A model generated the notes under the pieces. The model was not told the DNA's origin and made no database searches. It saw only the letters and a list, made by a program, of their open reading frames with translations. The translations under genes were made by a program, and so were the position numbers. A stretch of 64,000 bases of DNA from Tillus elongatus (lineage: Eukaryota; Arthropoda; Insecta; Coleoptera; Cleridae). The stretch spans positions 128,907,309 to 128,971,308 of the forward strand of contig OZ023269.1 of assembly GCA_964006375.1 (NCBI GenBank), read 5' to 3'. This document shows, piece after piece, positions 22,130-33,590 of the stretch (position 1 is the stretch's first letter; the number at the start of each line of letters is the position of its first letter).

Positions 22130-22745
22130 ATTCTGTGACTTTTTCTTTGCATATAGACACTGCTTGAATATCTGGGGTCATTTTTTCGAGGGATGAGGGA
22201 TGCAGAGACGGGCTATATCGAACTGGAACCTGCGCTGGGCATATCCTTATGCACAGCCAAAGGCACCTTAAAGATCTGGACGGATCCAAAGAAATTCGAA
22301 CGATGGCAAGACTTGTCATGAGTGGCCCAGTCTAAGGCATCCATAAGGGGCCTGTCAGAGTCAGGCTAAAAAACTTATAAGGTTAAACAGGCAACAGCTG
22401 AGAACTCTGGTTGGGCTGTATACAGGATATTGCCTCCTGCGGCACCACATGCACAGAATTGGGCTTGGACAAGAAACCAAGCGCCAACGGTGCATTGAGA
22501 GTGACAAAGAAGCAGAGCACGTGCTATGTTCCTGCCTGGCAACCGACATAACTTTGCACCTACTATTTCGCAAGACCCAACTTGCACCAGAAGATCTGGA
22601 TCAACTATCGCACTTAAAAATTGTTGACTTCTGCAAAAGGCTAGAGGCTTTCCTGGTATTAAGAGACGAGAGCATCTTTCGTACCTTTTTAGTTTTGAAA
22701 ATGATATCCGTCATTTTATGCGCGACAGTGCGGACTGTTGGTGGT
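22130..22745 (+). pseudogene. LINE C-terminal region downstream of RNase H (Jockey/R1 type)
   Basis: After degenerate sequence the frame reads NRQQLRTLVGLYTGYCLLRH then HMHRIGLGQE, EAEHVLCSCLA and KRLEAFLVLRD. This is the zinc-finger-like tail that follows RNase H in many insect LINEs: QLRTLVGLxTGHCxLRxHLHRxGL...C..C...EHxLCxCP. The ligand pattern RCIESDKEAEHVLCSC retains the terminal H and C residues. RT and RNase H themselves are not recognisable. It is joined head-to-head with the minus-strand LINE fragment starting at 22746. Confidence 0.75.
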
Positions 22746-23755
22746 TAAACATTTGGAGGTCGGTTGAGAGTAGAATTGCCGGCGAACAACGAAGCAAAAA
22801 GTTCAGCTTTGCCCTGGGCAGTAGAAACAATTTCATCCCCTGAAACAAGAGGTGGGAACGTGCTCTTGCAGAAATTATTCCCAATAGATTTAACAAGAGT
22901 CCAGATGGGTTTGCTGCCGTTGGAGCTTGAGAGGACTTTGTTTTTGATGTGATTATTAAACGAGTTTTTTGCCTCAGAAAGAATGCGGACATAGCGGTTT
23001 CTTGCGTCGTTAAATGCTTGACGTTTTTCTTGACTGGGATTGTATAGAGGCGTTTTGTGAGCTTTGACCTTTTCAAGTCTGGCCTTGTCACAGCATTTAG
23101 AAAACCAGGGGTGTTGAGTGTCTGAAGGGGTTTTCTGTGTACGTGGAATAAATAATTTCATGCCAGCTTGGATAATTTCGGTGACGTTTTGTGAAATATC
23201 AGAGGGGTCAGGATGAGAGAAGCAGACACACGCCCATGGAAATGAGGAAAAGTAATTCCGCATTTCGTCCCAGTTTGCGGAGTTGTAGTGCCAAACGATA
23301 CGTGGGTGTGATGACTGTGTGACCTCGGGTTGCATTGCACAGGAAGCAGTGACCATGCCGTGGTCTGAGCGACCAAGAGGGGCGGTGACTGATATCTTAT
23401 AGCATTCAGGTTTTGTAGTAAGAAGGAGATCCAAGGAATTTGAGCTGTGTGCTGGGATACGGGGAAAGTAAGTAGGTTTCTGAACCATATTGGCTAAAGA
23501 ATTGCTGACTACAAAGGCGTCCGCTGCTCTGCCTTGTGAATCGGTTTTTAAAGATCCTAGCCATTGAGGAAAAGTAATCCCGCATTGCGTCCCAGTTTGC
23601 GGAGTTGTAGTGCCAAACGATACGTGGGTGTGATGACTGTGTGATCTCGGGTTGCATTGCGCAGAAAGTAGTGACCACGCCGTGGTCTGAGCGACTGATG
23701 TCTTATAGGATTCAGGTTTTGTAGTAAGAAGGAGATCCAAGGGATTTGGGCATAA
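22746..23755 (-). pseudogene. LINE1-type fragment: endonuclease C-terminus and linker to RT
   Basis: Minus-strand translation contains NSLDLLLTTKP, GRSDHGMV (endonuclease SDH catalytic motif), YNSANWDEMRNYF, QHPWFSKCCDKA, FNDARNRYVRILSEAKNSF and LVKSIG..FPPLVSGDE, ending at STLNRPPNV. Order and content fit the apurinic endonuclease end plus linker of Jockey/CR1-type LINEs. In the first (5') part a ~200-bp segment is duplicated with a shifted frame. It lacks the RT, so whether it belongs to LINE1 itself or a relative is not decided. Confidence 0.75.
23246..23750. repeat. Direct duplication within the endonuclease region, offset 322 bp
   Basis: 23246-23446 and 23567-23748 share AAGTAATYCCGCATT, CCCAGTTTGCGGAGTTGTAG, TGCCAAACGATACGTGGGTG and GTAAGAAGGAGATCCAAGG. 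The second copy has a deletion inside the GRSDHGMV codons. Confidence 0.9.
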
Positions 23756-23819
23756 CTTCGAGCGAGCGAAAAAGGTATGCCAAAAAATCTATTGGGCGCA
23801 AAGAAGAACGAATCATCGA

Positions 23820-24420
23820 TTCGGTTGTGCGCAATCAAGCTTACAATGGACGAAAAATCTCTTTGCGGTTTACGTGAATTACAAGAAATTGTTTAATTTA
23901 GTTCCACACGAATGACTTATAGGTATGCTGAAGATCTATAATATCCACACATATATCGAGAGATTCCCAGAATACACAATATCTACCTGGAGCACAAAAA
24001 TTCAGCTACGGGTGCTAACGGGTGATAACGTAATCAACACGATACCAATTAGAAAAAGTATATGTCAAGGCGACCGCTAAGTTCTTTGTGGTTCTGCCTC
24101 GTATTGAATCCACTATCAAACCGTCTGAACTTTACCAGATTTGGCTTCCATATAAAAGCAGTAGATCAGAGCAGACGGCGCTAAACCATCTACTGTATAT
24201 CGATGATCTTAAGCTGATAGTTTTCGCAAAGAACCTTCTGGAACAACTACTTACCATCGTGGAAGAGTTTTCCAGATATACTGACATGCAATTCGGGCTT
24301 GACAAATATCGCATTATATGTATAATGAGAGGTAAGCTACAGCCAAACGTATATAGAATGCAATTGTTTCTAATCAGGAAACCCCACACACGCAAAACCG
24401 CGAGAGCAGTATTTTAAATG
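23820..24420 (+). pseudogene. LINE reverse transcriptase fragment of an R4/Dong-like type
   Basis: Frames give ISTWSTKIQLRV, IPIRKSICQGD(R), LNHLLYIDDLKLIVFAKNLL, FSRYTDMQFGLDKYR and MRGKLQPN. CQGDxLSPLxF, HLLYIDDLKL and GMxFGLDKC are the conserved blocks of R2/R4-superclade LINEs as I know them, distinct from the YADD of the others here. YIDD is intact, but at least one frameshift near 24080 and stops upstream disable it. The exact clade is a guess. Confidence 0.6.
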
Positions 24421-24599
24421 CAAAACCTAAAAGAAAACTGAGGATCAAACATCACCTAATAACCGACAACTGTGGTGTTTTATTGTTGAATACTAGTAAA
24501 ACGATACGACTATTAAAGTTATGATATGTTATTTTCCGGTAAATGACATAATTTTGCATCTGGAAATTTTCATGTCCAAATAATTTTTTCACACCATAT
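24421..24599. other. Unannotated stretch
   Basis: No gene or repeat recognised. Confidence 0.35.
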
Positions 24600-24870
24600 A
24601 CCTTATTTAGTGTAATCTGGAAAGAATGCAATTATCTGCAAAGTCGATTTGTGGATGTATCTCTAGATCAGTTGCAAAAAGAAGCCTGCGCACCCCAAAA
24701 TATCTGTTTTTAGTATAATAAGGATTAGAAAAAGTAAGGGACCAAAGTTCGATCCTTGGAGGATACTGCAAGATGCAGTAAATCCTTCAGAATTATGACA
24801 ACCGTAAACCACGTACTGAGTTCTGTTAAAGAATTGGGTAGGTTGAAAAACTAATAATATTTTCGAGACA
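24600..24870 (-). pseudogene. Small LINE reverse transcriptase fragment
   Basis: Minus strand reads NRTQYVVYGCHNSEGFTASC then SILQGSNFGPLLFLILI, a degraded RT block (normally GVPQGSNLGPLLFLLFIND), followed by decayed sequence. It is a short middle fragment of another LINE family; YADD is missing. Confidence 0.6.
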
Positions 24871-25857
24871 ATCTGTTAAAATATAAATTGTTTCGCAGTG
24901 AAAATAAAATTGATAAATTGGTCTCAACGAATATAATTCTATCATAAATATGCAGTATAAATACAAACCAAAGAAAAAACCATTAGGCTGTTTTCATTAT
25001 GTGGCGAAAGTAAAAGAAATGACGTTTCTCAAACAATAACATCAAATATACGGAGACAAATAAAAATTGTGAATAATCGCCATCCAAATTTATATAAGAA
25101 AACAAAAGCAAATAAGGATTTTCACTTGGATGATTTATTATTTTTATCAAAAGCTTCTGTAACTCTACCAGTCCCAGATGTTAACATTTCCTTTTTTGTT
25201 CGTCTCTGTTTTATTATGTACGAGAAAAAAAATTAGCTGGTCAAGATGACGTAAAATCAATTCAAGGCGAAGACTGAACTAAGGGAATTCTTTCTCTCAT
25301 TCGACTTATTAATATAAAACCTACTTTGATGCGTTTCTATAGGCTTCGGATAACGTTTAGGAAACATTTTTCTGTGTTTCAATACTAATGGTGCGTACAC
25401 AAAAGAAAAATAAACAATGTACTGTAAGGTAAAAGTGTTCTAATAAAACATCTTAAAATTTCAACAACTATTTAGAGTAATAGAAACTAGTATATCAGCT
25501 GTGGTTCAATACGTTTGTATGGAAACGATGGACATTTATTTTAATGTAGAGGATGCATCTATCTATAAATATGTAAGGTATGCCCAGTCATTATTCTGTT
25601 TTAAGCAGAAACATGTCTTCATGTTCGACAGGGGAGTATAATAAACATTAGGCTCAATATAAAAATTCTGTCAATACGGACAGAGTTACCCCACAGAATT
25701 ATTCATGTTATATGAATCAATAAGAGCATGATAAACGATCAACAAAACTATTGAGCTTCCGAGTATGTATCAATATTAACTGCCACAGAACGCAAAATAT
25801 TTTGATTATATTCTTACAGACACAATCTACGGGATTCTCCAACGTATATCCTAATTA
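24871..25857. other. Unannotated AT-rich stretch
   Basis: A weak BED-finger-like translation near 24991-25130 (FSLCGESK, TSNIRRQIK, NNRHPNL) is too decayed to call. Otherwise nothing recognisable. Confidence 0.35.
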
Positions 25858-25978
25858 AGAAAAAAGTTTGGACGCAGCAAGTGCGTAATGGAAGTGAATT
25901 TTCATAAAAATGTTTCTAATAGCAAATATGTTTCTTTAATGCAAGCAGGCATCAACTTGGTCACAGGTATAAACTTAC
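25858..25978 (+). mobile_element. CAGCAAG-family terminal fragment, about 120 bp
   Basis: AAAAAAGTTTGGACGCAGCA opens a terminal segment that continues through GTGAATTTTCATAAAAATG and GCAAGCAGGCATCAACTTGG, then jumps to CTTACAGACCTACAATGG, a motif normally deep inside the element. An internal deletion is the simplest reading. Confidence 0.7.
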
Positions 25979-26151
25979 AGACCTACAATGGTTCACGGTT
26001 AACTCTTTATATAATATAATAGATTTATTTTCAAAATACAGTTCAATAATAATAACATACATGGATCTACTGTACATAATAGATCATGGAAAGATCCACA
26101 AAAGGCAGAGACTTGTGCGTGGATAAATCTAAACCAAGCAAAGAATACATT

Positions 26152-26154
<3 letters not shown>

Positions 26155-26225
<71 letters not shown>
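26155..26225. repeat. (AT)n microsatellite, about 70 bp
   Basis: Pure AT run directly left of a short inverted-repeat unit. Confidence 0.95.
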
Positions 26226-26229
<4 letters not shown>

Positions 26230-26325
26230 CTTTATTTGTTTGCAGTACCCTCCAGGATGGTTCGAAACTGCAGTCCACGTAAACAAATAAAAAGTACAGC
26301 AAACAAATAAAGTGTATGTTTAAAA
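26226..26325. repeat. ~100-bp inverted-repeat unit between two AT arrays
   Basis: TACTTTATTTGTTTGCAGTA at its left pairs with GTACAGCAAACAAATAAAGT at its right, with about 50 bp between. A solo hairpin or tiny MITE-like unit; no further copy was noticed. Confidence 0.6.
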
Positions 26326-26348
26326 GCGATTACCAGTGTAGTGCAACA

Positions 26349-26353
<5 letters not shown>

Positions 26354-26444
<91 letters not shown>
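26354..26444. repeat. (AT)n microsatellite, about 91 bp
   Basis: Pure AT array directly before AATTGAAACTGACCCTGG, the usual position for this family. Confidence 0.95.
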
Positions 26445-26447
<3 letters not shown>

Positions 26448-27132
26448 GAAACTGACCCTGGATATGGGTTCTAGGGGGCCTAGTTCGCGCTAATTTGAAG
26501 AATTTTTTTCTAAATTCAAAAGTCCGGATCTCTTCATTAGTGAATTTTTTTTAAAGAAAATTCACTAAAACAAGCACTTGTGAAGCAACAGGTGTATCCC
26601 GTAGTACATGTTAATTGTTTAACGTCTTTACTATTTACACAAAACAATTTTGATTACCAATGGATTTTTTGCTCATATTTAAACGAAATGAAGGAAAATA
26701 ACGACTTAGACACAGATTTAGGAGCTTGTTAGTAGTTTATTGTCGTATTTTTCACTCACATTCGTACTCCTACAATAATTATCAATTTTGACATATTAAC
26801 CTGGATATGGGTTCTAGGTGGCCTAGTTCGCGCTCATTTGAAGACATTTTTTCTAAATTCAAAAGTCGGGATCTCCCCATTTTTGATTTTTTAAAAGAAA
26901 ATTCACTAAAACAAGCACTTGTGAAGCCACCGGAAAAGTCTACCACTGTAATAAATATGGAACGGTTTCACTAAGTTAGGGCAAGGACAAACAACCAGAT
27001 ATGCTATTCAAATTGAATGGTATTAAAACTTTCATCTCATTATCAAATTATTTTTTATACAAAAACTCGTTAAAAAATTTAGCGGAATAACAACGGTAAA
27101 GTGAAAAGAGACTAAATTTTTTTTTTTAGAAA

Positions 27133-27225
27133 AAGTAAAGTCACTAACTAGGATTAGAACTCGTCATGTAGGAGTCGATTATCCGATGTACAGGGCTGAG
27201 CCCACTTGGTTACACTCGACATGTA
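27133..27225 (-). repeat. tRNA-like segment (class A), copy 3
   Basis: Minus strand: GTGTAACCAAGTGGGCTCAG in the A-box position, then CATGACGAGTTCTAATCCTA in the B-box position (GTTCTAATCC against the consensus GTTCRANTCC). This is the best B-box of the four copies. Confidence 0.55.
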
Positions 27226-27776
27226 TGTACTAGCAGGTATATCCCGTAGTACATGTTAATTGTCTAACGTCTTTACTATTTACACCAAACAATTTTGATT
27301 TATAATGGATTTTTTGCTCATATTTTAACGAAATGAAGGAAATGACACATATCTAGGAGCTTGTGAGTAATTTCTTGGCTTATTTTTCACTCACATTAGT
27401 ACTCCTACAATAATTATCAATTTTGACATTTTAACTTTCTTGAATCAGATTAAATTAATTAAAAATTAATTTACCTCTAACTTTTTTGTCTTTCAACATA
27501 GAGATCTTAATTTTGGGACATAGGATACTCTCTATGACAGAAACTAGCGTACCAAATTTGGTTGCCCTTACTGTGTTATTTCCGGAGATATACATTTTTT
27601 CGAAAGAAAACACAAAATTTTCAAGGAAAAAATGAGCCCATTTTCCTGACTAACGAACTTATCCAAGCCACTGGCAAAAGGAAGTTATGCACCAAATTTG
27701 ATCAAAATCGGCCGATTATTTTTTGAGTTATCGGTGTGATAGATAGATACATACATAAATATACATATACATATAC

Positions 27777-27783
<7 letters not shown>

Positions 27784-27855
<72 letters not shown>
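27784..27855. repeat. (AT)n array preceded by (CATATA)n
   Basis: GATAGATACATACATAAATA and CATATA steps lead into a pure AT run, placed as at 9230. Confidence 0.95.
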
Positions 27856-27858
<3 letters not shown>

Positions 27859-27975
27859 ATGTAAAAAGATAAAAAAGGGGGCCTAGTTCGCGCCCACTTG
27901 AATTATTTTTTTCAAAATTCAAAGGTCGGGATCTCCTCATTAGTTTTTTTTTTAAAGAAATTCACTAGAAAAAAG

Positions 27976-28922
27976 CATAGCCTCTATTTATTTTTTGCCT
28001 TTACTGGAATGTTTTGAAGGATAATAATAGTAATAATAATCTATTAGAATGTGCAAAGACCATCAATATTTTCTAATCTATGCTAGCCTACAACTAAGAT
28101 TTGGATAAACGTCTTAGCTGTAGCCTGTTTCCTATAATCGTGTTTGGAATTTTACATACCTAGTCAACTAAGGTATTTTGGCGTAATTTGAAGGAGATTT
28201 AAAAGTCTAAACAATCGCAATAATTAAATGACATCAAATGATAAATAAATCCACGAGTAAATTAAATATTGTGATAAGAATTTAATGCGTATATTGAAAA
28301 TTCCGTATCAACGTACAACTTTAATACGACGATAAGTCAATAACTAGGTCAAATTAACAAATTGTATCTTGAACTTCATTTCACTATAATTTTGCAATAA
28401 GACATGTCTTTTTGTGAATAGTAACCTTTACCACTGCTTTGATAAAGTCATTATTATGTAAACAATATTTGTAATAGCAATTATGTTTATTTTGGTTCTA
28501 ATCGTGTTACAGATAACGATTAGCCAGTTTACTTCCTACTTATAGTCTTCGCTAGAATTGTAAATAAATATGAATAGGTTAGGCAATTTTTTGCGACATT
28601 GTATTTTCCACTGAAGGTAAAAACAATGTCACAATGATTTTGTGATATAATGCATATTTGGTTCAAATGGCTAAAGATTGGCTTTCCGAAAATATGTCCG
28701 CCAGGATTGCATTTCATAATTTAAATACTTGAGGAAAGTACGATGCTTCTTAGCAAGCAGTAATTTGAGATTAAAATCATACAGTTCTTGGCGATAAAAG
28801 GTTTGTTGGTTAAAAGTCACGAGCGAAGAAATTAGACGCAGCAGTTTGGAGGACTGTTAAACAGAAAGAAATATTAGGCAGTGAAAATTTCGAGTGATAC
28901 CTATTTATGATGCGAGGAAGAA
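27976..28922. other. Unannotated AT-rich stretch
   Basis: No coding or repeat signal recognised. Confidence 0.4.
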
Positions 28923-29830
28923 AAAAGTCTGGACGCAGCAAGTGCGTTATGTAGGTGAATATTCATAGAAATGTTTTTAATAGCAAATACGTCTCTTTAA
29001 TGCAAGCAGGCATCAATTTGGTCACCGGTATAACTTATATAGTAGAAACAATGTACCGTATTTTATCAAAATAACTTATTGTTTGAAAATGTACAAAAAT
29101 TTTCCGAAAATAAACTTAAAATGTTTTCGAGAAAACTCGTTTCCCAGCCGACGAATCTTAGGTTAATAGCAAAATGAGTTATCGAATTTTGAAGCATTTA
29201 ATGAAAATTCGCTATCAAAAGGCACTTACTGCGTCTCGATTTTTTTTACAAACATGAATCATATTTAGATGAAAAATGCAAAAATGCAATAAGGAATGTT
29301 AAAAAACAATTTTAGGTATCACCAACGACTTATGGCCCAGCCTGTCAAGCCTGTCAAAATAGTTTTATAAGATGCAGCTCAAGACTATAAGTAACGTATA
29401 CAATTTTTTCTCGTATCTTGCATAATAACAATTATATTGAGTTTTACCGTAAAACCAGGTGACCCATTTTGGATAAAAATGGGTCACCCCATTTTTACGG
29501 CAAACAGAAAGTAAACCCGGATATGGATTCTATTGGGCCTAGTTTGCGCTCGTTTGAAAAAATCTTTTTCTATAAAAATTAGCTAAAAATAATAGACCGT
29601 TAAACCATAAACTTAACTAAAACTACTACCAAAGCATCATAGAATTGGTCTATTTGAAACCAATTTTCTGGAAATATTTTAGTAAAATGAAGGACAATGA
29701 TGGTTGAAGCTGAAACTTGAGGGTGTGTCCAACACTCTTTAACATAATCCGTGTTTCTTTCATGTGCTTTGCTTAAAAACATTTTTATGAAATTTCACTT
29801 CCATTTCGCACTTGCGGCGTCTAGACTTTT
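28923..29830 (+). mobile_element. Compact CAGCAAG-family element with both termini, 908 bp
   Basis: Left end AAAAGTCTGGACGCAGCAAG at 28923 and right end CACTTGCGGCGTCTAGAC plus TTTT at 29830 are inverted over about 50 bp (TTTTTATGAAATTTCAC on the right). The inside holds the internal echo (GACGCAGTAAGTGCC-like) near 29225, the mariner-like end, one module without AT array and the CATCATTGTCCTTCATTTTA block. This is the smallest copy with both ends and the clearest evidence that GTCTGGACG is the true terminus. No obvious target duplication; both flanks are A/T runs. Confidence 0.75.
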
Positions 29831-30914
29831 ATTTTTTTTAAGCCCTAGTATTGCTTCCCTAGTTCTTCGTCCATATGTAAATCCGAACCGGTCTTCATCC
29901 AAGTAACTCACAATGTTACTTCTGATTTAATTTTTTTGGTATGACTAGCAAAATTTTCGGCACATGACTATGTGCATTTATAAACTTCATACCACTAATA
30001 ATAAAATATTTATATTACCATTGATCTTCATAGTAGCAGAATAATAAATTGTGTAATTAATTTAAAAATCAGCAAGAAGTCAGTGACAGCAATACCGATT
30101 TAACAACAGAACATCTCTGTTTATGTTTTTGCGTGTATACTTTTGTTTAACTATTTGATATTTTCACTTTGTTATTAAAAATCGATAAATAAGTCTACAT
30201 TTTAAAGATGCTTACCCCAAAGCTTCGTGTGCTAAACATATAGAAAATACTCACCTGAAAAAGAAAATACAATTATAAATAACGTAATTATCAAATTATT
30301 ACCAACAAATATAGTTTGAATTATAAAATAAAAAAGGAGTAGGTATCTATTCTATCTATTTAGTTTAATAAAGTTACACAGTTTATTTCTATTGATTTAT
30401 TTATTGATACACCTATTCAAAAGGCTGTAGCGCATAAATTAAGATCACAATAACGTAATCAACAAAAAATAACAATAAAAATAAATAGCAACTTTGTTAA
30501 TTATGTAAACAAACATATATTTGGTCAATGTGGCCAGAATCAACTGTTTTCAAAATATTTGCGATTTTTGACATTTACAATACCCATTTAAACTTCTTAT
30601 TTTTGAATTTTGAAGAAGGAATACAGACGAATTAAATAAATCATGTTGCTGTAAGTAATGTAACTAATAATAGTAAAATATTATCACTTATGACTATGAA
30701 CTATTATTATTAGCGAAATAAATAATTAATTACGTAAATATTGAAAGATAAATGTTCATAATGACCACAATTGACCTCATTACACTTCAATATACGTCTT
30801 AGAAAAGATAGTCTAACTTTCAATAGTATTCCTTCAGTATTATATGGACAATTTATACATTTTTTGACACAATTCATCGCAGATGTTTATTATGTCACTG
30901 TAGACAACTAATGT
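29831..30914. other. Unannotated AT-rich stretch
   Basis: No gene, repeat or RNA recognised over about 1.1 kb. Confidence 0.4.
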
Positions 30915-31090
30915 AAGGTAACACCAGAGAAAAAGGATTAACTACTGGGCTAAAATCCGGGATACGAGCTGGCTAAGTGAATGAGCTGCCACGGAATATC
31001 CATCTTAGGGGATACCTTTTGTTTAGTTAATTTTACACTTAAACAGAAACGTGTGCCGATGCACCGTCTTGCATAAAATCCATATTCCGT
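30915..31090 (-). pseudogene. Tc1/mariner transposase fragment covering two catalytic Asp positions
   Basis: Minus strand reads MDFMQDGASAHVSV, then YPLRWIFRGSS and PARIPDFSPV. QDGAPAH and PARSPDLxP are the second and third catalytic blocks of mariner-type transposases; both Asp residues survive. Several stops lie between them. It is more decayed than the element at 15656. Confidence 0.65.
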
Positions 31091-31198
31091 TTTAATTTAA
31101 CGGTATATCATACCATCTATACAAATTATCAAGGCAATACGTCAAATACTTTTATAGATAACAAGGAAAATCTAAATTCAATTTATCATTTTAACACC

Positions 31199-31202
<4 letters not shown>

Positions 31203-31267
<65 letters not shown>
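31203..31267. repeat. (AT)n at the 3' end of a minus-strand LINE
   Basis: About 65 bp of pure AT directly beyond the LINE 3' UTR (AATAAATCTA on the minus strand), so it may be the element's 3' tail. Confidence 0.9.
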
Positions 31268-31269
<2 letters not shown>

Positions 31270-33501
31270 TTTATTTGTTAAGCTAGTAGACAATAAAAAA
31301 CTGTATAAGCCCAGTCATCATAAATATAAAAAGTCAGTCGCACACAATACAATAATCAGTAAAACTTACAGAACTAAGTTAAAAAAAATTAAAAAGCAAT
31401 ACAAAAACAACGAAATGTCGCTGCACTTATCACAAACACAAAATTTACCACCTGTCACCAAGATATTCAGCAAGAATGTAGTAAGTCTTCAATATGAGAA
31501 GAGACCTGATCCGTGCCCTGAAATCTCTAATTATGAGTGCTCTAAAATCTGTGGGTAACTTGTTGAAGCATTTAATAGACTTATAATATGGACTAGATTC
31601 ATATGTCTAAGATCTGTGAATTGGATATTCAAGTTTATTCGTGGTCCTTGTCGAATACCCATGATTACCGCCCAGAAGTGTATAGCCAGTAAGTTGAGCT
31701 TTGTGTACAATTAGGCTTTGTATACATAAACTGAAAAAACCGTCATTATGCCAGGTTTAGTGAACCGCGATCGGGAACTTGAATTGTGAGGAAGATTCAA
31801 TATCAATCTAATAACCCTTTTCTGGGAAACTAATACTCTATGCACCTCAGAACAGGTATCCCACACCTCTATACTATAGCTCAATGCAGACTGAAAATAA
31901 GCAAAATAATATGTGCGAACAGTTTCCAAACTGACGATACTCCTCAGTCTTCCAATCGCATAACAATAAGATGAACACCTGTGGTATAACCCATCGACAT
32001 GATGGTCCCATCGCAACTTGTTATCAATTGTAACTCCCAGACAAGAAGCTGTACTGGACTGACGGATACTTTTGCCATTCACCCTAACAAGATAACTAGA
32101 ATCACTTTCAACGCCCCTTGTATTGAAACCGATCATAATTGATTTTTGACAATTTAGAAACAAATCATTGTCTCCAAAATATTGTGCAAGCTCGTCCAGT
32201 TGCAGACGCCAAAAGCTCACCAGGATTAGTCACATGTACAAGGAAAGTAGTATCGTCAGCGTACATGACGAGTTCATCCCCAGGAATGTCACCTGTATAA
32301 ATAATATACAGTAACGGACCCAGCCTTGTGGAACTCCCCCAGATAATGTCACTGGCAAAGATCGAACACCCCCAAACTCAACAACTTGCTGTCGCAAAAA
32401 AAAAAGAAATCTCTGAAACCACTGCAGTTGTACACCTCTAATTCCATAGCTACTCAGTTTACTGATCAAAGTCTGATGGTTTACCGGGTCAAAAGCCTTA
32501 GTAATGTCAAGAAACACGTCAAGACATGTTTTACTGCTCTCTAAGCATTTGCTTAAAAGATTGACAAACTCAATGATCGCTGTTGCTGTTGAATGTCCCT
32601 TCCGGAATCCATGCTGATGTTTGTTAAAAAGGTTGAAACCAACAAGAAAAGCTGTAAGCTGCTTAGAGACAACTTTCTCATATATCTTTGAAAATACGCT
32701 TGTGATGGACATGAGTCTATAGTTCTCTAAAGCGGCAGTAGAGCCATTTTTATGTAGCGGTATACCCTGTAATAATTTCAGCTGTAAAGGAAGCCATCCA
32801 GAGCTAAGGGAATTATTTATCAAAATGGTTAAAGGGATACAAACCTCAGTTGCACACCGCTTGAAGAGCACAGAATTGATACCGTTGAAACCAGAAGAAA
32901 ACGCGGCTCTCAACCCCACTATTTCATCAAGAACCTCTTTTTCAGTTACAGCAGGAAAGAACATAGATCAAATGTTAGATGAAAAAGATTTCAAAACTTG
33001 AGGATATCCATCAGTACCATACATCTCTCGAATTGGGCCGAAAAAGCAATTAAATCCATTTGCAAATTTCAGTGTATTACTTAAAATGATATCATTTACC
33101 GAAAATTTTATTTTGTCTCTATTCCAACATTGCTCTTTCCGCCACCGATAACACTACAGACTGCTTGGTTTTTGTTTGTGGTCTCTGATCGAGTTTTCGT
33201 GGCAGCACATTTTAGTGGCCACAAGAACGCGCCTGTAAATTTTTTTGTATTTCTTGTAATAATCACTAAAGAGGTCGTTAGCTTATTGATTAAGAATGTA
33301 TAAATCTTTTAGCTTTTTACTGAATGTTTTAATACCTGATGTAATCCATCAGTGCTATCCCTTGTACACTTGTACTTTATAGGGAAAAATGATTCAAAAA
33401 CTTCTACAATCAAATCATTGAGAATTACGTACTGTCTATCAAGATCGTATGTTTCCCCAAGGACATCTTGCCAAAGCACAGAGGCTATGAGACTTTTAAA
33501 G

Positions 33502-33502
<1 letters not shown>
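31268..33502 (-). pseudogene. LINE: linker, complete RT region and 3' UTR (Jockey/CR1 superfamily, third family)
   Basis: Reading from 33502 downwards: linker codons (LWQDVLGETYDLDRQYV, DYYKKYKK, FANGFNCFFGPIREMYG), then RT blocks AVTEKEVLDEIVGLRAAFSS, GSTAALENYRLMSITSVFSK, HQHGFRKGHSTATAIIEF, FLDITKAFDPVNHQTLISKL, TLSGGVPQGWVRYCILFI. The catalytic YADD region is frameshifted (the TILLSLYM frame). Then FLNCQKSIMIGFNTRG, LGVTIDNKLRWDHHVDGLY, FQSALSYSIEVWD and VIRLILNLPHNSSSRSRF. A ~440-bp 3' UTR ends at the AT array. Stops near 32225 and in the linker make it inactive. The endonuclease half is missing beyond the AT array at 33503. Confidence 0.85.

Positions 33503-33588
<86 letters not shown>
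33503..33588. repeat. (AT)n array joining a LINE and a CAGCAAG-class B element
   Basis: About 86 bp of pure AT. LINE linker codons stop at its left edge (AACTTTAAAAGTC on the minus strand) and class B element sequence begins at its right. Confidence 0.95.

Positions 33589-33590
<2 letters not shown>

Larger units (their letters stand above)
26445..27975 (+). mobile_element. CAGCAAG-family internal segments with a partial tandem duplication
   Basis: Contains three modules (26445-26575, 26805-26930, 27880-27970), a class A tRNA-like segment and the GATAACTC-type block in reverse. The stretch GTACATGTTAATTGT through TCAATTTTGACAT occurs twice (about 26590-26805 and 27233-27450), offset about 640 bp. 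Neither terminal GTCTGGACG end is present. No coding capacity. Confidence 0.65.

Noticed and set aside
22375..22587. Minus-strand open frames opposite the LINE C-terminal region
   Set aside because: Shadow frames of the plus-strand LINE tail, which has the conserved QLRTLVGL and HMHRIGL motifs.
24991..25130. BED zinc finger of an hAT protein (FSLCGESK, TSNIRRQIK, NNRHPNL)
   Set aside because: Only a loose pattern in one frame; ligand spacing is incomplete and stops are close on both sides.
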